In this document: positions 15,367-23,821 of the stretch, in pieces
Numbering within the stretch: the stretch's first letter is position 1
Layout of the letters: every line of letters begins with the position of its first letter
From: Kribbella steppae
Lineage (GTDB): Bacteria; Actinomycetota; Actinomycetes; Propionibacteriales; Kribbellaceae
Length of the DNA: 64,000 nucleotides
Assembly (NCBI RefSeq): GCF_004342025.1
Contig: NZ_SLWN01000017.1
Coordinates: 62,001 to 126,000, forward strand
Reading direction: 5' to 3'
Position numbers and translations under genes: made by a program
The notes under the pieces: generated by a model
Databases searched by the model: none
What the model saw: the letters and a program-made list of their open reading frames with translations, nothing else
What the model was told of the DNA's origin: nothing

Positions 15367-16951
15367 GGTCGTCGCAACACCTCGATTTGAGGAGTTGCGG
15401 CGGCCATGTCGTTTTTGGAGGATTCCGAGCGTCACGGTGATGCTTTGGTGCGGATGGTGGATTCGGGGGTCGCGGTAGCGGCGGCGTGTGAGGTGTTGGG
15501 GATCAAGCGCGGTCGTGGCTACGAGATCCTGCGAGCACGTGGCGGTGGGTCTGGCCGGCGGACGGTCATCACCGACGCGGTGCGGGGGCAGGTCATCGCT
15601 GTGTTCGCCGAGTCCGCCAGCATCAACCGTGCAGCGATCGCCTGCGGGGTGAGTCATGGCACTGCCCGGCGGATCCTGGTCGCGGCCGGGCTGGTTGGTG
15701 CGGCGACGGCCGTGAGGGGCAAGGCGCAGGCGAAGGCGCGGTTCACCGAGTTGATCGAGTCGGGATGGTCGATCACGCGCGCGGCCCAGGAGGTGGGCGT
15801 GAACCGGCGCACCGGGCAGGACTGGCATCGCGGAGTCCGCAAGGTGAACAACACCCGGATCCATCCCGACGGGCGGGTCGTGGACTCCGGCACCGGGACC
15901 CGGTATCTGAGGTCCATGACCGGACCAGCTGGGGTTGTGATCAGTGAGCGTTACCTGTGCCTGGATGAACGGCTGGCGATCGCCGACGGGCTGATCAACA
16001 AGCTCACCCTCACCGCGATCGCGGCCGGTATCGGCAAGAACAAGTCCACGATCTCGCGTGAGGTCGGTGCACACAGCATCGAAGGGCTCTACCTGCCGCA
16101 CCAGGCCCACCGTGACGCTGCGACCGCCCGGGCCCGGCCCAAGACCTGCAAGCTGGTCACCGATCCGGTACTGCGCGGCCAGGTCGAGCAGGGCCTGGAG
16201 AAGAAGTTGTCACCGGAACAGATCTGCAACAGGCTCGTCAAGGACTTCCCCGATGACGAGAGCATGCGCGTGAGCCACGAGACGATCTACCAGGCGCTGT
16301 ACTTCCAGGCCCGTGGCGGCCTCAAACGCGAAGTCGTCACCGCGCTGCGCACCGGACGGACCCGCCGCAAACCCCAACGCCAACCCGACCAGCGCCGGCC
16401 CCGGTTCGTCGACGAGATGATCATGATCTCCGACCGGCCGGCCGAGGCCGAAGACCGCGCGGTCCCCGGCCACTGGGAAGGCGACCTGATCATGGGCGAG
16501 AACAACCAGTCCGCGATCGCGACCCTGGTCGAACGCGCCACCCGCTACACAATGCTGGTCCACCTGCCCGGCGGCCACGACGCCGAGCAGGTCCGCGACG
16601 GCCTCATCGCCACCATGAAGACCCTGCCCGAGCACCTGCGCGGCTCGCTGACCTGGGACCAGGGCTGCGAGATGGCCCGGCACAAACAGTTCACCATCGC
16701 CACCGACATCGCCGTCTACTTCTGCGACCCGCACTCACCCTGGCAGCGCGGCACCAACGAAAACACCAACGGACTACTCCGCCAGTACTTCCCCAAAGGC
16801 ACCGACCTGTCCGCCCACGGACCCGAAGACCTCGAACACGTCGCCCAAGAACTCAACGGCCGACCACGCAAAACGCTCGACTGGGACACCCCAGCCGAGC
16901 GCCTGCGTGATCTACTCACCACCTAGAAACCAAGGCGGTGTTGCGACGACC
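15367..16951 (+). mobile_element. IS30-family insertion sequence, intact
   Basis: A 1585-bp element bounded by perfect 15-base terminal inverted repeats GGTCGTCGCAACACC (15367-15381 and 16937-16951). It contains one full-length transposase gene. No 2-3-base target duplication could be recognised (left flank ends CGT, right flank begins CCT). It occupies the loop of the putative acs terminator. Confidence 0.9.
15406..16926 (+). CDS. IS30-family transposase
   Basis: A 506-residue DDE transposase. About 150 N-terminal residues hold two extra helix-turn-helix-like segments. The IS30 helix-turn-helix (LDERLAIADGLINKLTLTAI; KNKSTISREV) follows, and then the RNase H fold with Asp360 (GHWEGDLIMG), Asp418 (LTWDQGCEM) and Glu452 (QRGTNENTNGLLRQYFPKG). 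The D-to-E spacing of 33 residues is characteristic of IS30. All catalytic residues are present, so the element is potentially active. It is longer than classical IS30 transposases (about 380 residues) because of the N-terminal extension. Confidence 0.95.
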   Translation: MSFLEDSERHGDALVRMVDSGVAVAAACEVLGIKRGRGYEILRARGGGSGRRTVITDAVRGQVIAVFAESASINRAAIACGVSHGTARRILVAAGLVGAATAVRGKAQAKARFTELIESGWSITRAAQEVGVNRRTGQDWHRGVRKVNNTRIHPDGRVVDSGTGTRYLRSMTGPAGVVISERYLCLDERLAIADGLINKLTLTAIAAGIGKNKSTISREVGAHSIEGLYLPHQAHRDAATARARPKTCKLVTDPVLRGQVEQGLEKKLSPEQICNRLVKDFPDDESMRVSHETIYQALYFQARGGLKREVVTALRTGRTRRKPQRQPDQRRPRFVDEMIMISDRPAEAEDRAVPGHWEGDLIMGENNQSAIATLVERATRYTMLVHLPGGHDAEQVRDGLIATMKTLPEHLRGSLTWDQGCEMARHKQFTIATDIAVYFCDPHSPWQRGTNENTNGLLRQYFPKGTDLSAHGPEDLEHVAQELNGRPRKTLDWDTPAERLRDLLTT

Positions 16952-16987
16952 CCTTGAAACCGCCCACCCGCCGGGGCCGTTGTCGTT

Positions 16988-16993
16988 TAGGCT
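16988..16993 (+). promoter_or_regulatory. -10 hexamer TAGGCT of the CopD-like gene
   Basis: TAGGCT starts three bases after the right arm of the split acs hairpin and ends seven bases before the ATG at 17001. Confidence 0.5.
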
Positions 16994-17000
16994 GCCGCGC

Positions 17001-17441
17001 ATGACTGTCGTCGTGGCGATCGTGCATGCGGGGTTGGCGGCGGCTTGGGTGGGTGGGATGGCGTACTCGCTGTTCGTGGTCCGGCCGAAGCTGCAGAAGT
17101 TCTTCGGGCCGGATCGGGACGGGCGCGAGGCGCTCACCACGGTGATTGCCTCGGGCAACCGGTGGAAGGTGATCGGCCTGATCGCGGCGATCGCGGTCAC
17201 CGGATTGGTCCTGCTGTTGGTCGAGCGCGAGCACTGGTGGATCCACGCGGTCAAGGCCCTGCTGCTGGTCTGCGCAACCGCGATCTTCTGGTACGTCTCA
17301 TGGCGGCACTGGCCGGGCCGGGTGTTCGCGACGTCGGCCGAGTTGCCCGAACTGCAACGACGACTCGTCGTCCTCGCCACCACCATGCTCGGTCTTACCG
17401 GACTCGCCTTCGCCCTCGGAGTAGCCGCCGTACACCTCTGA
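17001..17441 (+). CDS. Four-helix integral membrane protein, CopD-like
   Basis: 146 residues with four predicted transmembrane helices, beginning MTVVVAIVHAGLAAAWVGGM. The His in helix 1 followed by AAWVGG resembles the CopD/DUF4149 group of small copper- or haem-related membrane proteins. A second pair of helices is around VIGLIAAIAVTGLVLLL and HAVKALLLVCATAIFW, and the last is LGLTGLAFALGVAAV. The start is fixed by TAGGCT seven bases upstream. The family call is tentative and the function unknown. Confidence 0.6.
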   Translation: MTVVVAIVHAGLAAAWVGGMAYSLFVVRPKLQKFFGPDRDGREALTTVIASGNRWKVIGLIAAIAVTGLVLLLVEREHWWIHAVKALLLVCATAIFWYVSWRHWPGRVFATSAELPELQRRLVVLATTMLGLTGLAFALGVAAVHL

Positions 17442-17502
17442 GGTTCCTCACGGATCCGTTCGGGCCCGCAGACTCTGGATCCGGCGTGGGCGTCTACCAG
17501 GC

Positions 17503-17573
17503 TGATCTCCCGGGTGACCTGGCACTGCGATCCTTAGGAGATCACTCCCTGACTGTGCCAGGATGACGCATCC
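17503..17573 (+). promoter_or_regulatory. Leader with H-type pseudoknot topology upstream of a MarR gene
   Basis: TGATCTCC (17503-17510) pairs perfectly with 17537-17544, and CCTGGCAC (17518-17525) pairs perfectly with 17555-17562. The two 8-bp stems interleave, giving a pseudoknot layout with loops of 7, 11 and 10 bases. GGATG (17561-17565) can instead pair with CATCC (17569-17573), which would break the second stem. The Shine-Dalgarno GGAGGAGG of the MarR gene starts at 17578. It could be a structured mRNA leader or overlapping operator half-sites. Confidence 0.45.
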
Positions 17574-17593
17574 GTTCGGAGGAGGTGATCGCG

Positions 17594-18010
17594 GTGGCAC
17601 AAGAGACTCTGCAGCTTCTGGTGAGCATGCACCGGATCGTCCGGCACCTACGCCGGAGCCGGACCTCCGCGGTCCTGCACCCGACCCAGTTTCTCGCGCT
17701 GATGCTGATCGCCGACGAGCAACCGATCCGGATCGGCGAGATCGCGGCCCGTGTGCCGTGCTCCCAGCCCACCGCGACCACCACCGTCGCCGGCCTCGAG
17801 GACGCGGGCATGGTCCGCCGCGAGCAGGACCCGGTCGACGGCCGTGCGACCGCGGTCGTACTCACCGAAGCCGGTGCGGAGATGGTCGAGGCCTCCGGAC
17901 GCCAGGCCGCGGAGGAACTCAGCAAGCTCCTCCGCCGCCTCGACGAAGCCGACCGTGAGTTGGTCCTGCGCGCCGGCACCGTCCTCGCCCAGATCGCCGA
18001 CGACCTCTAG
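17594..18010 (+). CDS. MarR-family regulator
   Basis: 138 residues from GTG 17594, chosen because GGAGGAGG (17578-17585) lies eight bases upstream; a GTG at 17585 would overlap that ribosome site. The winged helix contains TQFLALMLIADEQPIRIGEI, recognition helix CSQPTATTTVAGLEDAGM and wing REQDPVDGRATAVVLTEAG. The upstream 80 bases carry interleaved inverted repeats. The next gene is on the opposite strand, so its regulon is not evident from context. Confidence 0.85.
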   Translation: MAQETLQLLVSMHRIVRHLRRSRTSAVLHPTQFLALMLIADEQPIRIGEIAARVPCSQPTATTTVAGLEDAGMVRREQDPVDGRATAVVLTEAGAEMVEASGRQAAEELSKLLRRLDEADRELVLRAGTVLAQIADDL

Positions 18011-18087
18011 CGGATTCCCGGAACGACCGAGACCGTGTACGGCGGGGCGCCGGGGGCGACGTGAGTAATCCCGGCACTGACAGGGCC

Positions 18088-18711
18088 CTATTCGGCCGAG
18101 GGTCCATTCGGCGCCGTCATCCTCATCATCCAGTAGCTCGCTGGAACATGGGTGGCATCGTCGATGACCTTGCCCTCGATCTGGCCGAAGGACTGCAGAG
18201 CGAGCTTCTCGAACGCCGGCGGCTCCCGGACGTACTCGCCGCGGTCGTTCGCCGACATCCACCGTGAGATCCGGCCCTGGTTCGGCTCGAAGCAGGTGTC
18301 GAGGCTGATCACCCGGCCGCCGGGACTCAGCACGCTCGCGGCCAGGTTGAGCAGATGCGTGCACTGCTCGTCCGACAGGTGGTGCAGCAGCCCGAGCAGC
18401 AGCACCACGTCGATCGGCGGCAGCGATCGGGCAGCGGCTTCGTCGAAGTTGCCGCAATGGAAGCTGGCGTTCTCACCGCCGAAGCGCTCCTTGGCCCAGT
18501 CGATGTACGGCGCATCTGTGTCGAACCCGTGATATTTCACCGGCTGGGGCAGACGCGGGAAGTAGTACGCAGGGCCGCAGCCGACGTCCAGGACGGTTTC
18601 ACCTGGCCGGATCTCATCGATGCAGCGGTATCGCAAGCGGTCGGCGCCGACGATGCGCTGCAGCAGGACGTAGGCAGGCACATGCCTGAGAACGCCTTTC
18701 ACACCCTCCAT
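18088..18711 (-). CDS. Class I SAM-dependent methyltransferase
   Basis: 207 residues with motif I VLDVGCGPAYY, acidic loop GFDTDAPYIDWAKE, and motif IV DVVLLLGLLHHLSDE followed by the SPGGRVISLD strand. ATG at 18711 is preferred because GAGGAG stands six bases before it; an in-frame ATG at 18741 lies upstream of that ribosome site and has none of its own. It is cotranscribed downstream of the large membrane protein gene at the edge of the glycan locus, so a carbohydrate or lipid-linked substrate is plausible but unproven. Confidence 0.82.
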   Translation of the reverse strand: MEGVKGVLRHVPAYVLLQRIVGADRLRYRCIDEIRPGETVLDVGCGPAYYFPRLPQPVKYHGFDTDAPYIDWAKERFGGENASFHCGNFDEAAARSLPPIDVVLLLGLLHHLSDEQCTHLLNLAASVLSPGGRVISLDTCFEPNQGRISRWMSANDRGEYVREPPAFEKLALQSFGQIEGKVIDDATHVPASYWMMRMTAPNGPSAE

Positions 18712-18777
18712 GGGGATCTCCTCGATCGGGGAGATATACATGCTGGGTGTCTCGACCCGCTAAGTCAACGAACTCGC

Positions 18778-21138
18778 TCAGTCCCTCAGCTCGTAGACGA
18801 TGACCTGCCCTCGGGTATACCTCCGGTCGGCGAGCCGGTCGAGAGTGCGCTCGGCGACCCTGCCCTTGCGCGTGTCCGCGAAGACCCAGCGGACGCCGTA
18901 ATCGCGGCGCAGGGTCTCCAGCACCTCCGGCGTTGGCGCCGTGAGTGCCTTCGTCGTCAGCTCCACCCGGTCGGGCCAGGGCGATGGCAGCAGGCTGTAG
19001 CCGACGTTCCGTTCGCCTTGGTTGGCCAGCGACTGCTGGGTGTAGGCCCAGCCCTCCATCAGTGTTCGGTGACCGCCGACACCGCTGACCAGGTAGCCAC
19101 GCGCGTCGCAGACCGGACCAGGTCGTTGTCGCGACTGGCAGGCGGTGTTCGTCACGACCACGTCGTACCGTCCAGCGTTACGCTCCAGCCACAGCGCGGC
19201 TTGGATCTCGTCCGTGGTGTACAACGGAGCCGCCGGGACCGGGATCTGCCCGCCCTCCCCGGTGACCCTGTCCGCCGCGTTGCGCCAGTCCGACCAGGGC
19301 CGGCTGGGCAAGGCGAGGCCGACCGCGACGCACATCAGCAGCGCCAGGCCGAGGCCACGGACCTGCGGACGGACGGCGCGGAGGACAAGCCAGCCGAGCA
19401 GCCCGGCCACGAGTACCGCCGCAAGCCACAGCATCGGCTCGGTCACCGCCCGCGTGATCTCCGCCGGGGAGACAGGCCGGGAGTCGATGTTGCCGAACGC
19501 CCGGATCGCCAGGGCGAGCGCCGCACCGGCCAGCAGGCCACCGGCGATGATCACCCGGCGGGCCGCGCGGCGGCGTCCGGTGACCGCGCCGTGGATCACG
19601 TATCCCGCGGCGACGCCGGCGAAGGGCAGCGCGCTGCCGAGGAAGTAGAACTGACCAAAGCCCGGATGGTCGACGACCAGGAATCCGAGCATGGAGGCGA
19701 TGAGCGTGCCGACCAGCCACCACTGCACCGGATCGGTACGGGTCCGGCGCTGTACGAGACCAAGGAATGCCACGGCCACCACCGCCCGACTCACCACCAC
19801 GGACACAAGGATCGCGATCGCCCAGGTCAGCGTCTGCTGGTCGGCGTCACGGAGCCCTTCGGTGATCCATCCACCCCGCGCCGGAGCGCCGGTGAGACCG
19901 GTCACAGCGGTGTATCCCGGCAAAGCCCGCAGGACCCCGAACAAGCGCAGCGGAGTACCTGCGGTGCTGCCCGCGACAGTCAGCATCGACGCCACCATCA
20001 CACCCACCAGTGCGACGCCGAAGCCGACGGTCGGCCAGGGGATGCGCCTGTTCCGCACCAGCAGGAACAGCGCAGCCAGGCCGGTCCCGCCGAGCAGCAG
20101 CGGCACTGCGGTGGGCTTGGAGCCGGCGGATACGCAGACGACCAGCATCACGATCACCCAGGACCGTCTCGGGGCACCGCGGTACAAGGCGCCGAGCAGC
20201 AGCGCCGCGGCTCCGACGCTGACCGTCGTCCCGAAGGACTGCGACGGGCTCAGGAAAACGAGTGGTGAGGACCCGACGCCGCCGATGTACTTCCAGACGG
20301 CGACCTGCTGGACGACCGTCGTCATCGCGACCGCGAACGGGGCGGTCCACCAGACACCGCTGACCTGGCGCGCGAGTGCAGCGACCGCGAGGACGAGCCC
20401 GATGATGATCGGGGCGAACCAGAGTCTGAACAGCACGAGTCGGGGGTCGATTCCGGCGATCTCTGCGGCCGACGCCAGGTGTGCGTCGGCGAACCAGTGG
20501 TACTGCATCGTTTCGCCCGCCACCTGCGGAATCTGCGGCGGGACGGAGCGGCCCAGCTCGTGCACGATCCCCAGGTGCCAGAGCAGGTCCTGGTAGTAGT
20601 TGCCGCCGTTCTCGGGGACCGGCGAGGCGCTGACAGAGGTGCCGTAGTACAGCAGCAACGTCGCCGACATCAGGAGCGACAGCGTGGCGCCCCACGCGAG
20701 CGGCAGTCGCGGCGCGTCCCGCGCCCGCCAGCAACGCCGTAACCGCGGTACCGCGGCGAAGACGACCAGTACCGCCGCAGGCCACACCACCAACCACTGC
20801 TGCATGCCAGCGGCCGTGAACAAGGCCCACCCCAGCAACTCGTAGGAGAGCCCCACGACGATACCGATGCCCACGTCCTCAGGCCAGGTCCGCCGACCCG
20901 GCGCGAAAGCTCGCAGCAGCAACACTCCTGGAAGCACCACACAGCCCGCGAAGTAGGCCGAGTAGCGGAGGATGTCGCCGTCCGTCACCCCCGTGCCTGC
21001 CAGTACCCAGTACACGGTCAGCGCGGGGAGCAGCCAGACGAGTGCACCCACGAACCGTGGCCCGGTAGACCTGTCAGACCCGTCCGTCATCGAGACGCTT
21101 GATGCGGACGGCGGCTCGATGGTCCGGCTGTCCATCAT
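18778..21138 (-). CDS. Large polytopic membrane protein, GT-C-like (paralogue 1)
   Basis: 786 residues with about a dozen hydrophobic helices and a C-terminal soluble domain of about 150 residues. After helix 4 an extracytoplasmic loop reads GGNYYQDLLWHLGIVHELGR and QYHWFADAHLAS, with acidic and His residues placed as in GT-C polyprenyl-sugar glycosyltransferases. The C-terminus has the family block YLVSGVGGHRTLMEGWAYTQ, PSPWPDRVEL, PTPEVLETLRRDYGVRWVFA and a closing VIVYELRD. Three relatives occur in this window (31034, 39198, 55011). A role in moving or polymerising lipid-linked sugars is inference. The start overlaps a small upstream ORF. Confidence 0.7.
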   Translation of the reverse strand: MMDSRTIEPPSASSVSMTDGSDRSTGPRFVGALVWLLPALTVYWVLAGTGVTDGDILRYSAYFAGCVVLPGVLLLRAFAPGRRTWPEDVGIGIVVGLSYELLGWALFTAAGMQQWLVVWPAAVLVVFAAVPRLRRCWRARDAPRLPLAWGATLSLLMSATLLLYYGTSVSASPVPENGGNYYQDLLWHLGIVHELGRSVPPQIPQVAGETMQYHWFADAHLASAAEIAGIDPRLVLFRLWFAPIIIGLVLAVAALARQVSGVWWTAPFAVAMTTVVQQVAVWKYIGGVGSSPLVFLSPSQSFGTTVSVGAAALLLGALYRGAPRRSWVIVMLVVCVSAGSKPTAVPLLLGGTGLAALFLLVRNRRIPWPTVGFGVALVGVMVASMLTVAGSTAGTPLRLFGVLRALPGYTAVTGLTGAPARGGWITEGLRDADQQTLTWAIAILVSVVVSRAVVAVAFLGLVQRRTRTDPVQWWLVGTLIASMLGFLVVDHPGFGQFYFLGSALPFAGVAAGYVIHGAVTGRRRAARRVIIAGGLLAGAALALAIRAFGNIDSRPVSPAEITRAVTEPMLWLAAVLVAGLLGWLVLRAVRPQVRGLGLALLMCVAVGLALPSRPWSDWRNAADRVTGEGGQIPVPAAPLYTTDEIQAALWLERNAGRYDVVVTNTACQSRQRPGPVCDARGYLVSGVGGHRTLMEGWAYTQQSLANQGERNVGYSLLPSPWPDRVELTTKALTAPTPEVLETLRRDYGVRWVFADTRKGRVAERTLDRLADRRYTRGQVIVYELRD

Positions 21139-21239
21139 TGCGGCGAGGTCGCCATCAAATCCACCGACCCCAGCGGACCGCCATCAGAGGAACCACCAAA
21201 GCCATGCGCACCCTTGGTGAGAGGAATCAGGTCGGCCAT
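21135..21239 (-). CDS. 34-residue leader peptide coupled to the membrane protein gene
   Basis: ATG 21239 begins MADLIPLTKGAHGFGGSSDG and the frame ends with TGA at 21135-21137. That stop overlaps the ATG of the following gene (21138), which is typical of translational coupling. TAGGCT at 21248-21253 ends eight bases upstream, the same leaderless promoter spacing as neighbouring genes, so this peptide is probably the first translated product of the operon. Gly-rich and without a hydrophobic segment. No family recognised. Confidence 0.5.
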   Translation of the reverse strand: MADLIPLTKGAHGFGGSSDGGPLGSVDLMATSPQ

Positions 21240-21247
21240 AGTGGTGG

Positions 21248-21253
21248 AGCCTA
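21248..21253 (-). promoter_or_regulatory. -10 hexamer TAGGCT before the 34-residue ORF
   Basis: TAGGCT on the minus strand, eight bases before the ATG at 21239, marks the likely promoter of the leader ORF and membrane protein gene. Confidence 0.5.
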
Positions 21254-21364
21254 ACCGTTGCCGACAGCTGTTGGGCGAGTACGTGGATGTCTTCGGGATC
21301 CTGCGTGTCGATGCGGTGCCCGGCCGCGGCCCGGACATTCAGCTCGGCAGCCAGGCTCTCCGGT

Positions 21365-21380
21365 AGCCCTCCGGAGGGCT
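21365..21380. repeat. Perfect 16-bp palindrome
   Basis: AGCCCTCCGGAGGGCT has no central spacer. It lies between the promoter of the membrane-protein operon and the terminator of the glucanase gene and could be a protein-binding site. Confidence 0.4.
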
Positions 21381-21405
21381 GGAGCAGCCCGGTCTGCGCC
21401 CTTGG

Positions 21406-21441
21406 CCAGGGGCCGCCTGGCGGATGCTCTGCGGCCCCTGG
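21406..21441 (-). terminator. Hairpin terminator of the glucanase operon
   Basis: CCAGGGGCCGC (21406-21416) and GCGGCCCCTGG (21431-21441) form an 11-bp stem with a 14-base loop, eight bases past the stop of the minus-strand glucanase gene. It is strongly GC and lacks a U-tract, as is usual in this type of genome. Confidence 0.7.
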
Positions 21442-21448
21442 GGTGAGG

Positions 21449-23821
21449 TTAGTTGCGGGTCAGAGTGAAGGTTGTGGTGGTGTTCTGGATGTCGGTGTGG
21501 TTGTTGGAGAGGGTTAGGTTGTTGAACGTGGCGGTGCCTCGCGCGGGGCCTTCGCCGGGTTCGGGGAGCTCGTTGGCCCAGATGCCGTAGCCGGATTTGG
21601 CGTCGAAGGTGTCGCCGGATTTGCGCGCCCCGGTGATGGTCGTGTTAGTGAAGATCGTGTCGGCGACCGGGAACAGTGGCTGACCGCCGACGTAGTCGGT
21701 CTGGAACATGATTCCGGAGTACGTCGGATCGACGATGTCCAGATCAGTCACCCGGATTCCCTGGAAGATCTTCGTCGCGGAATAGATCCACAGGGCGGGG
21801 AATGTCTGGTTGCCCCAGAAATGTCCACCCGAGCGGACCAGGCTGACATTCTCGAAACGGGTCGGCGGGGTCGCTCCGAAACCGTTCATCGGGATCCCGA
21901 AGTCGAGTGACGAGATGGTGACGCCCGGATAGGTGAGCATGTCCGCGGCGTCCAGATTGCGGAACACGTTGTTCGTGCCGCCGTACACCGCGAACCCGGC
22001 CGCCCGCCACGTGAGGGTCGCGGACAGGTTCTCGAAGACATTGTCGCGCACCTCGCCGCCGCCGGAGTCGGTGGCGTTGAAGAGGGCGAAACTGTCGTCG
22101 CCGGTGGCCCGGGCGTCGTTGTTGCTGACCAGGTTGCCGGCCGACCCGTTCGTCATGTTGATGCCGTCGGCAAACATGTTCCGGATCCGGGAGTTCTTGA
22201 TCGTCGAGTTGTCGGTGTTCGCACCCCAGTACAGGCAGACCATGTGCTCGACCCAGATGCCGTCGATGGTCATGTTGGCGGTGTTGGAGAAGTCGAACAC
22301 CTTGCCCGGACCGTCGATCCGCGACGTGTCGTTGCCGAAGTACGCGAACCCGGTGAAGGACGACCCGTTGGACGAGGCCTCGGTGCGGAAGCCGACGTCG
22401 GTGTTGTCCTGTGACGTCGGCGCGTGGAACCGCGTGTACCAAGGCCCCGCGCCGACAACCCGAACCGCCTTGCCGTACACCTGGAACTTCGAAGAGGTCT
22501 CGTAGTTACCAGGCGGCAGGTACACACCCTGCAGCGCGCTGTTCTGCCGGACCTGGTCCAACGCGTTCTGCACGTCCTGATGCGTGAAGCCCGACGGTGT
22601 CACGAATCCCGTGCCAGGGTTGGCGACCGGTGCGACCTCTTCGGTGTCTAGGAAGTCGATCGCGTACGTCGTACTGTTCGCCGGATCCTTCTGCAGCTTG
22701 ATCTTCGTACCCGCCGGGAAGCTTCCGTCGAGCATCAACTGAGCCTCGTCGTAGATGTGCCGGGCCGGTCCGGAGCCGGGCGAGTTGTTCGGGCTCGCCT
22801 CCGCGCCGTACAGCCAGGCGTACTTCGAGGTCAGCGGCAACGCCTTGTGGAAGCTGCCGTTGACGTACACGTTGATGGTCGAGCTGCTCCCGCCGCCACC
22901 GGCGGAGTCCGGGATGGAGAACCGGGTGACCAGGGTGTTCGTGCGGGCCCGGGTGGTGAACTCGACGAAGGAGCCGGTCGAGTTCAGCGTGACCGCGCGT
23001 CGCCCGGAGGCCTCGCCGGCCAGATCTCCGATGGTCCGGTTCGGGCCGACCATCACAGCACCGCCGCCGATCGAAGCGTCCTCGGCCTCCATGTGGTCGT
23101 ACGGCATGTTCGCGCCACGACCCACGAAGAACGGCCGCTCACTCGTGTTGTTCGTCGGCTTCACCGGCAGCTCGTTGGCGTCATCCGCGAGCACGACGCG
23201 CACGGTGTACCGACCGTTGGCCGCCGTCCAGTTGCCGAGGGCAAGCGCGGAAGTGGTCGCGCCGGCGGCGATCGCACCGTTGTACGAGCCGGTCAGCGTG
23301 GTCACGACCGAGCTGCCGTTGAGGATCGTCAGCGTGATGCCATGCGCACCGGATGCCGACGCGACACTGCCTTGGTTCTTCAGCGCGACCGAGAAGGCGA
23401 CGCTGTTCCCTGCCGACGGGTTGCTCGGCGTCCAGTTGACCGCCGCCGCGACCAGGTCGGAGCTGGCGACCGGCGTGACGATCAGGGGTCCGGAGGCGTT
23501 TGCGGTGTTGTTTGCGTCGTTTTGCTCGATCACGGCATTCGACTCGTCGACCTTTGCGCTCAGTGCGTAGGTTCCCGCGTCCCGCGCGCCGATCGCTGCG
23601 CTGACCGTGCTCGACGCCCCGGCCGCGAGTGCTCCGACGGCCGCCGTGCCGACCTTGGTCTCGCCGAGGTAGAAGTTCACCTCGGTCGCCGCGGAGCCCG
23701 CCGTACCGGAGTTGCCGACCGTCGCCCGCACGGTGATCGTGTCGGTCTCGACCGGGGACGTAGGAGTCCAGGAGACGTTGGACAGGGTGAGGTCCGGGTT
23801 CGGCGCCGGTACGCCCATCAC
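21449..23821 (-). CDS. GH87 alpha-1,3-glucanase, C-terminal part (frameshifted gene)
   Basis: 790 residues. Residues 1-230 are two CARDB-like beta-sandwich repeats (LTLSNVSWTPTSPVETD; LVAAAVNWTPSNPSAGN). About 240-390 is a CBM35-type domain (HMEAEDASIGGGAVM). From about 400 onward is a right-handed beta-helix like GH87 mycodextranase/alpha-1,3-glucanase, with FADGINMTNG (Asp552) and TGDDSFAL (Asp575, Asp576) at the expected catalytic positions. It has no signal peptide. The GTG start overlaps the upstream stop, and the residues just before it in this frame (GQVAELQVMGV) complete the domain of the upstream ORF, so the two are one gene broken by a single base. Confidence 0.8.
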   Translation of the reverse strand: MMGVPAPNPDLTLSNVSWTPTSPVETDTITVRATVGNSGTAGSAATEVNFYLGETKVGTAAVGALAAGASSTVSAAIGARDAGTYALSAKVDESNAVIEQNDANNTANASGPLIVTPVASSDLVAAAVNWTPSNPSAGNSVAFSVALKNQGSVASASGAHGITLTILNGSSVVTTLTGSYNGAIAAGATTSALALGNWTAANGRYTVRVVLADDANELPVKPTNNTSERPFFVGRGANMPYDHMEAEDASIGGGAVMVGPNRTIGDLAGEASGRRAVTLNSTGSFVEFTTRARTNTLVTRFSIPDSAGGGGSSSTINVYVNGSFHKALPLTSKYAWLYGAEASPNNSPGSGPARHIYDEAQLMLDGSFPAGTKIKLQKDPANSTTYAIDFLDTEEVAPVANPGTGFVTPSGFTHQDVQNALDQVRQNSALQGVYLPPGNYETSSKFQVYGKAVRVVGAGPWYTRFHAPTSQDNTDVGFRTEASSNGSSFTGFAYFGNDTSRIDGPGKVFDFSNTANMTIDGIWVEHMVCLYWGANTDNSTIKNSRIRNMFADGINMTNGSAGNLVSNNDARATGDDSFALFNATDSGGGEVRDNVFENLSATLTWRAAGFAVYGGTNNVFRNLDAADMLTYPGVTISSLDFGIPMNGFGATPPTRFENVSLVRSGGHFWGNQTFPALWIYSATKIFQGIRVTDLDIVDPTYSGIMFQTDYVGGQPLFPVADTIFTNTTITGARKSGDTFDAKSGYGIWANELPEPGEGPARGTATFNNLTLSNNHTDIQNTTTTFTLTRN

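Larger units (their letters stand above)
15336..16985. terminator. acs terminator hairpin split by an IS
   Basis: CGACAACGGCCCCGGC at 15336-15351 is the perfect complement of 16970-16985. Inside these arms GGCGGGTT (15354-15361) nearly matches AACCGCC (16958-16964). Removing the IS at 15367-16951 leaves one long hairpin ten bases past the acs stop, with the insertion in its loop. It probably terminated acs transcription before the insertion. Confidence 0.65.

Noticed and set aside
13347..15407. Long minus-strand frame opposite acs
   Set aside because: Mirror of acs codon structure; Val/Asp/Gly/Arg-rich with no motif. acs is unmistakable on the plus strand.
15360..16958. Target-site duplication of the IS
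   Set aside because: No matching 2-3-base direct repeat was found at the outer edges of the inverted repeats, so none is claimed.
17503..17573. Assignment to a known riboswitch class
   Set aside because: The stem layout fits no class I can confirm by conserved bases, so it is reported only as a structured leader candidate.
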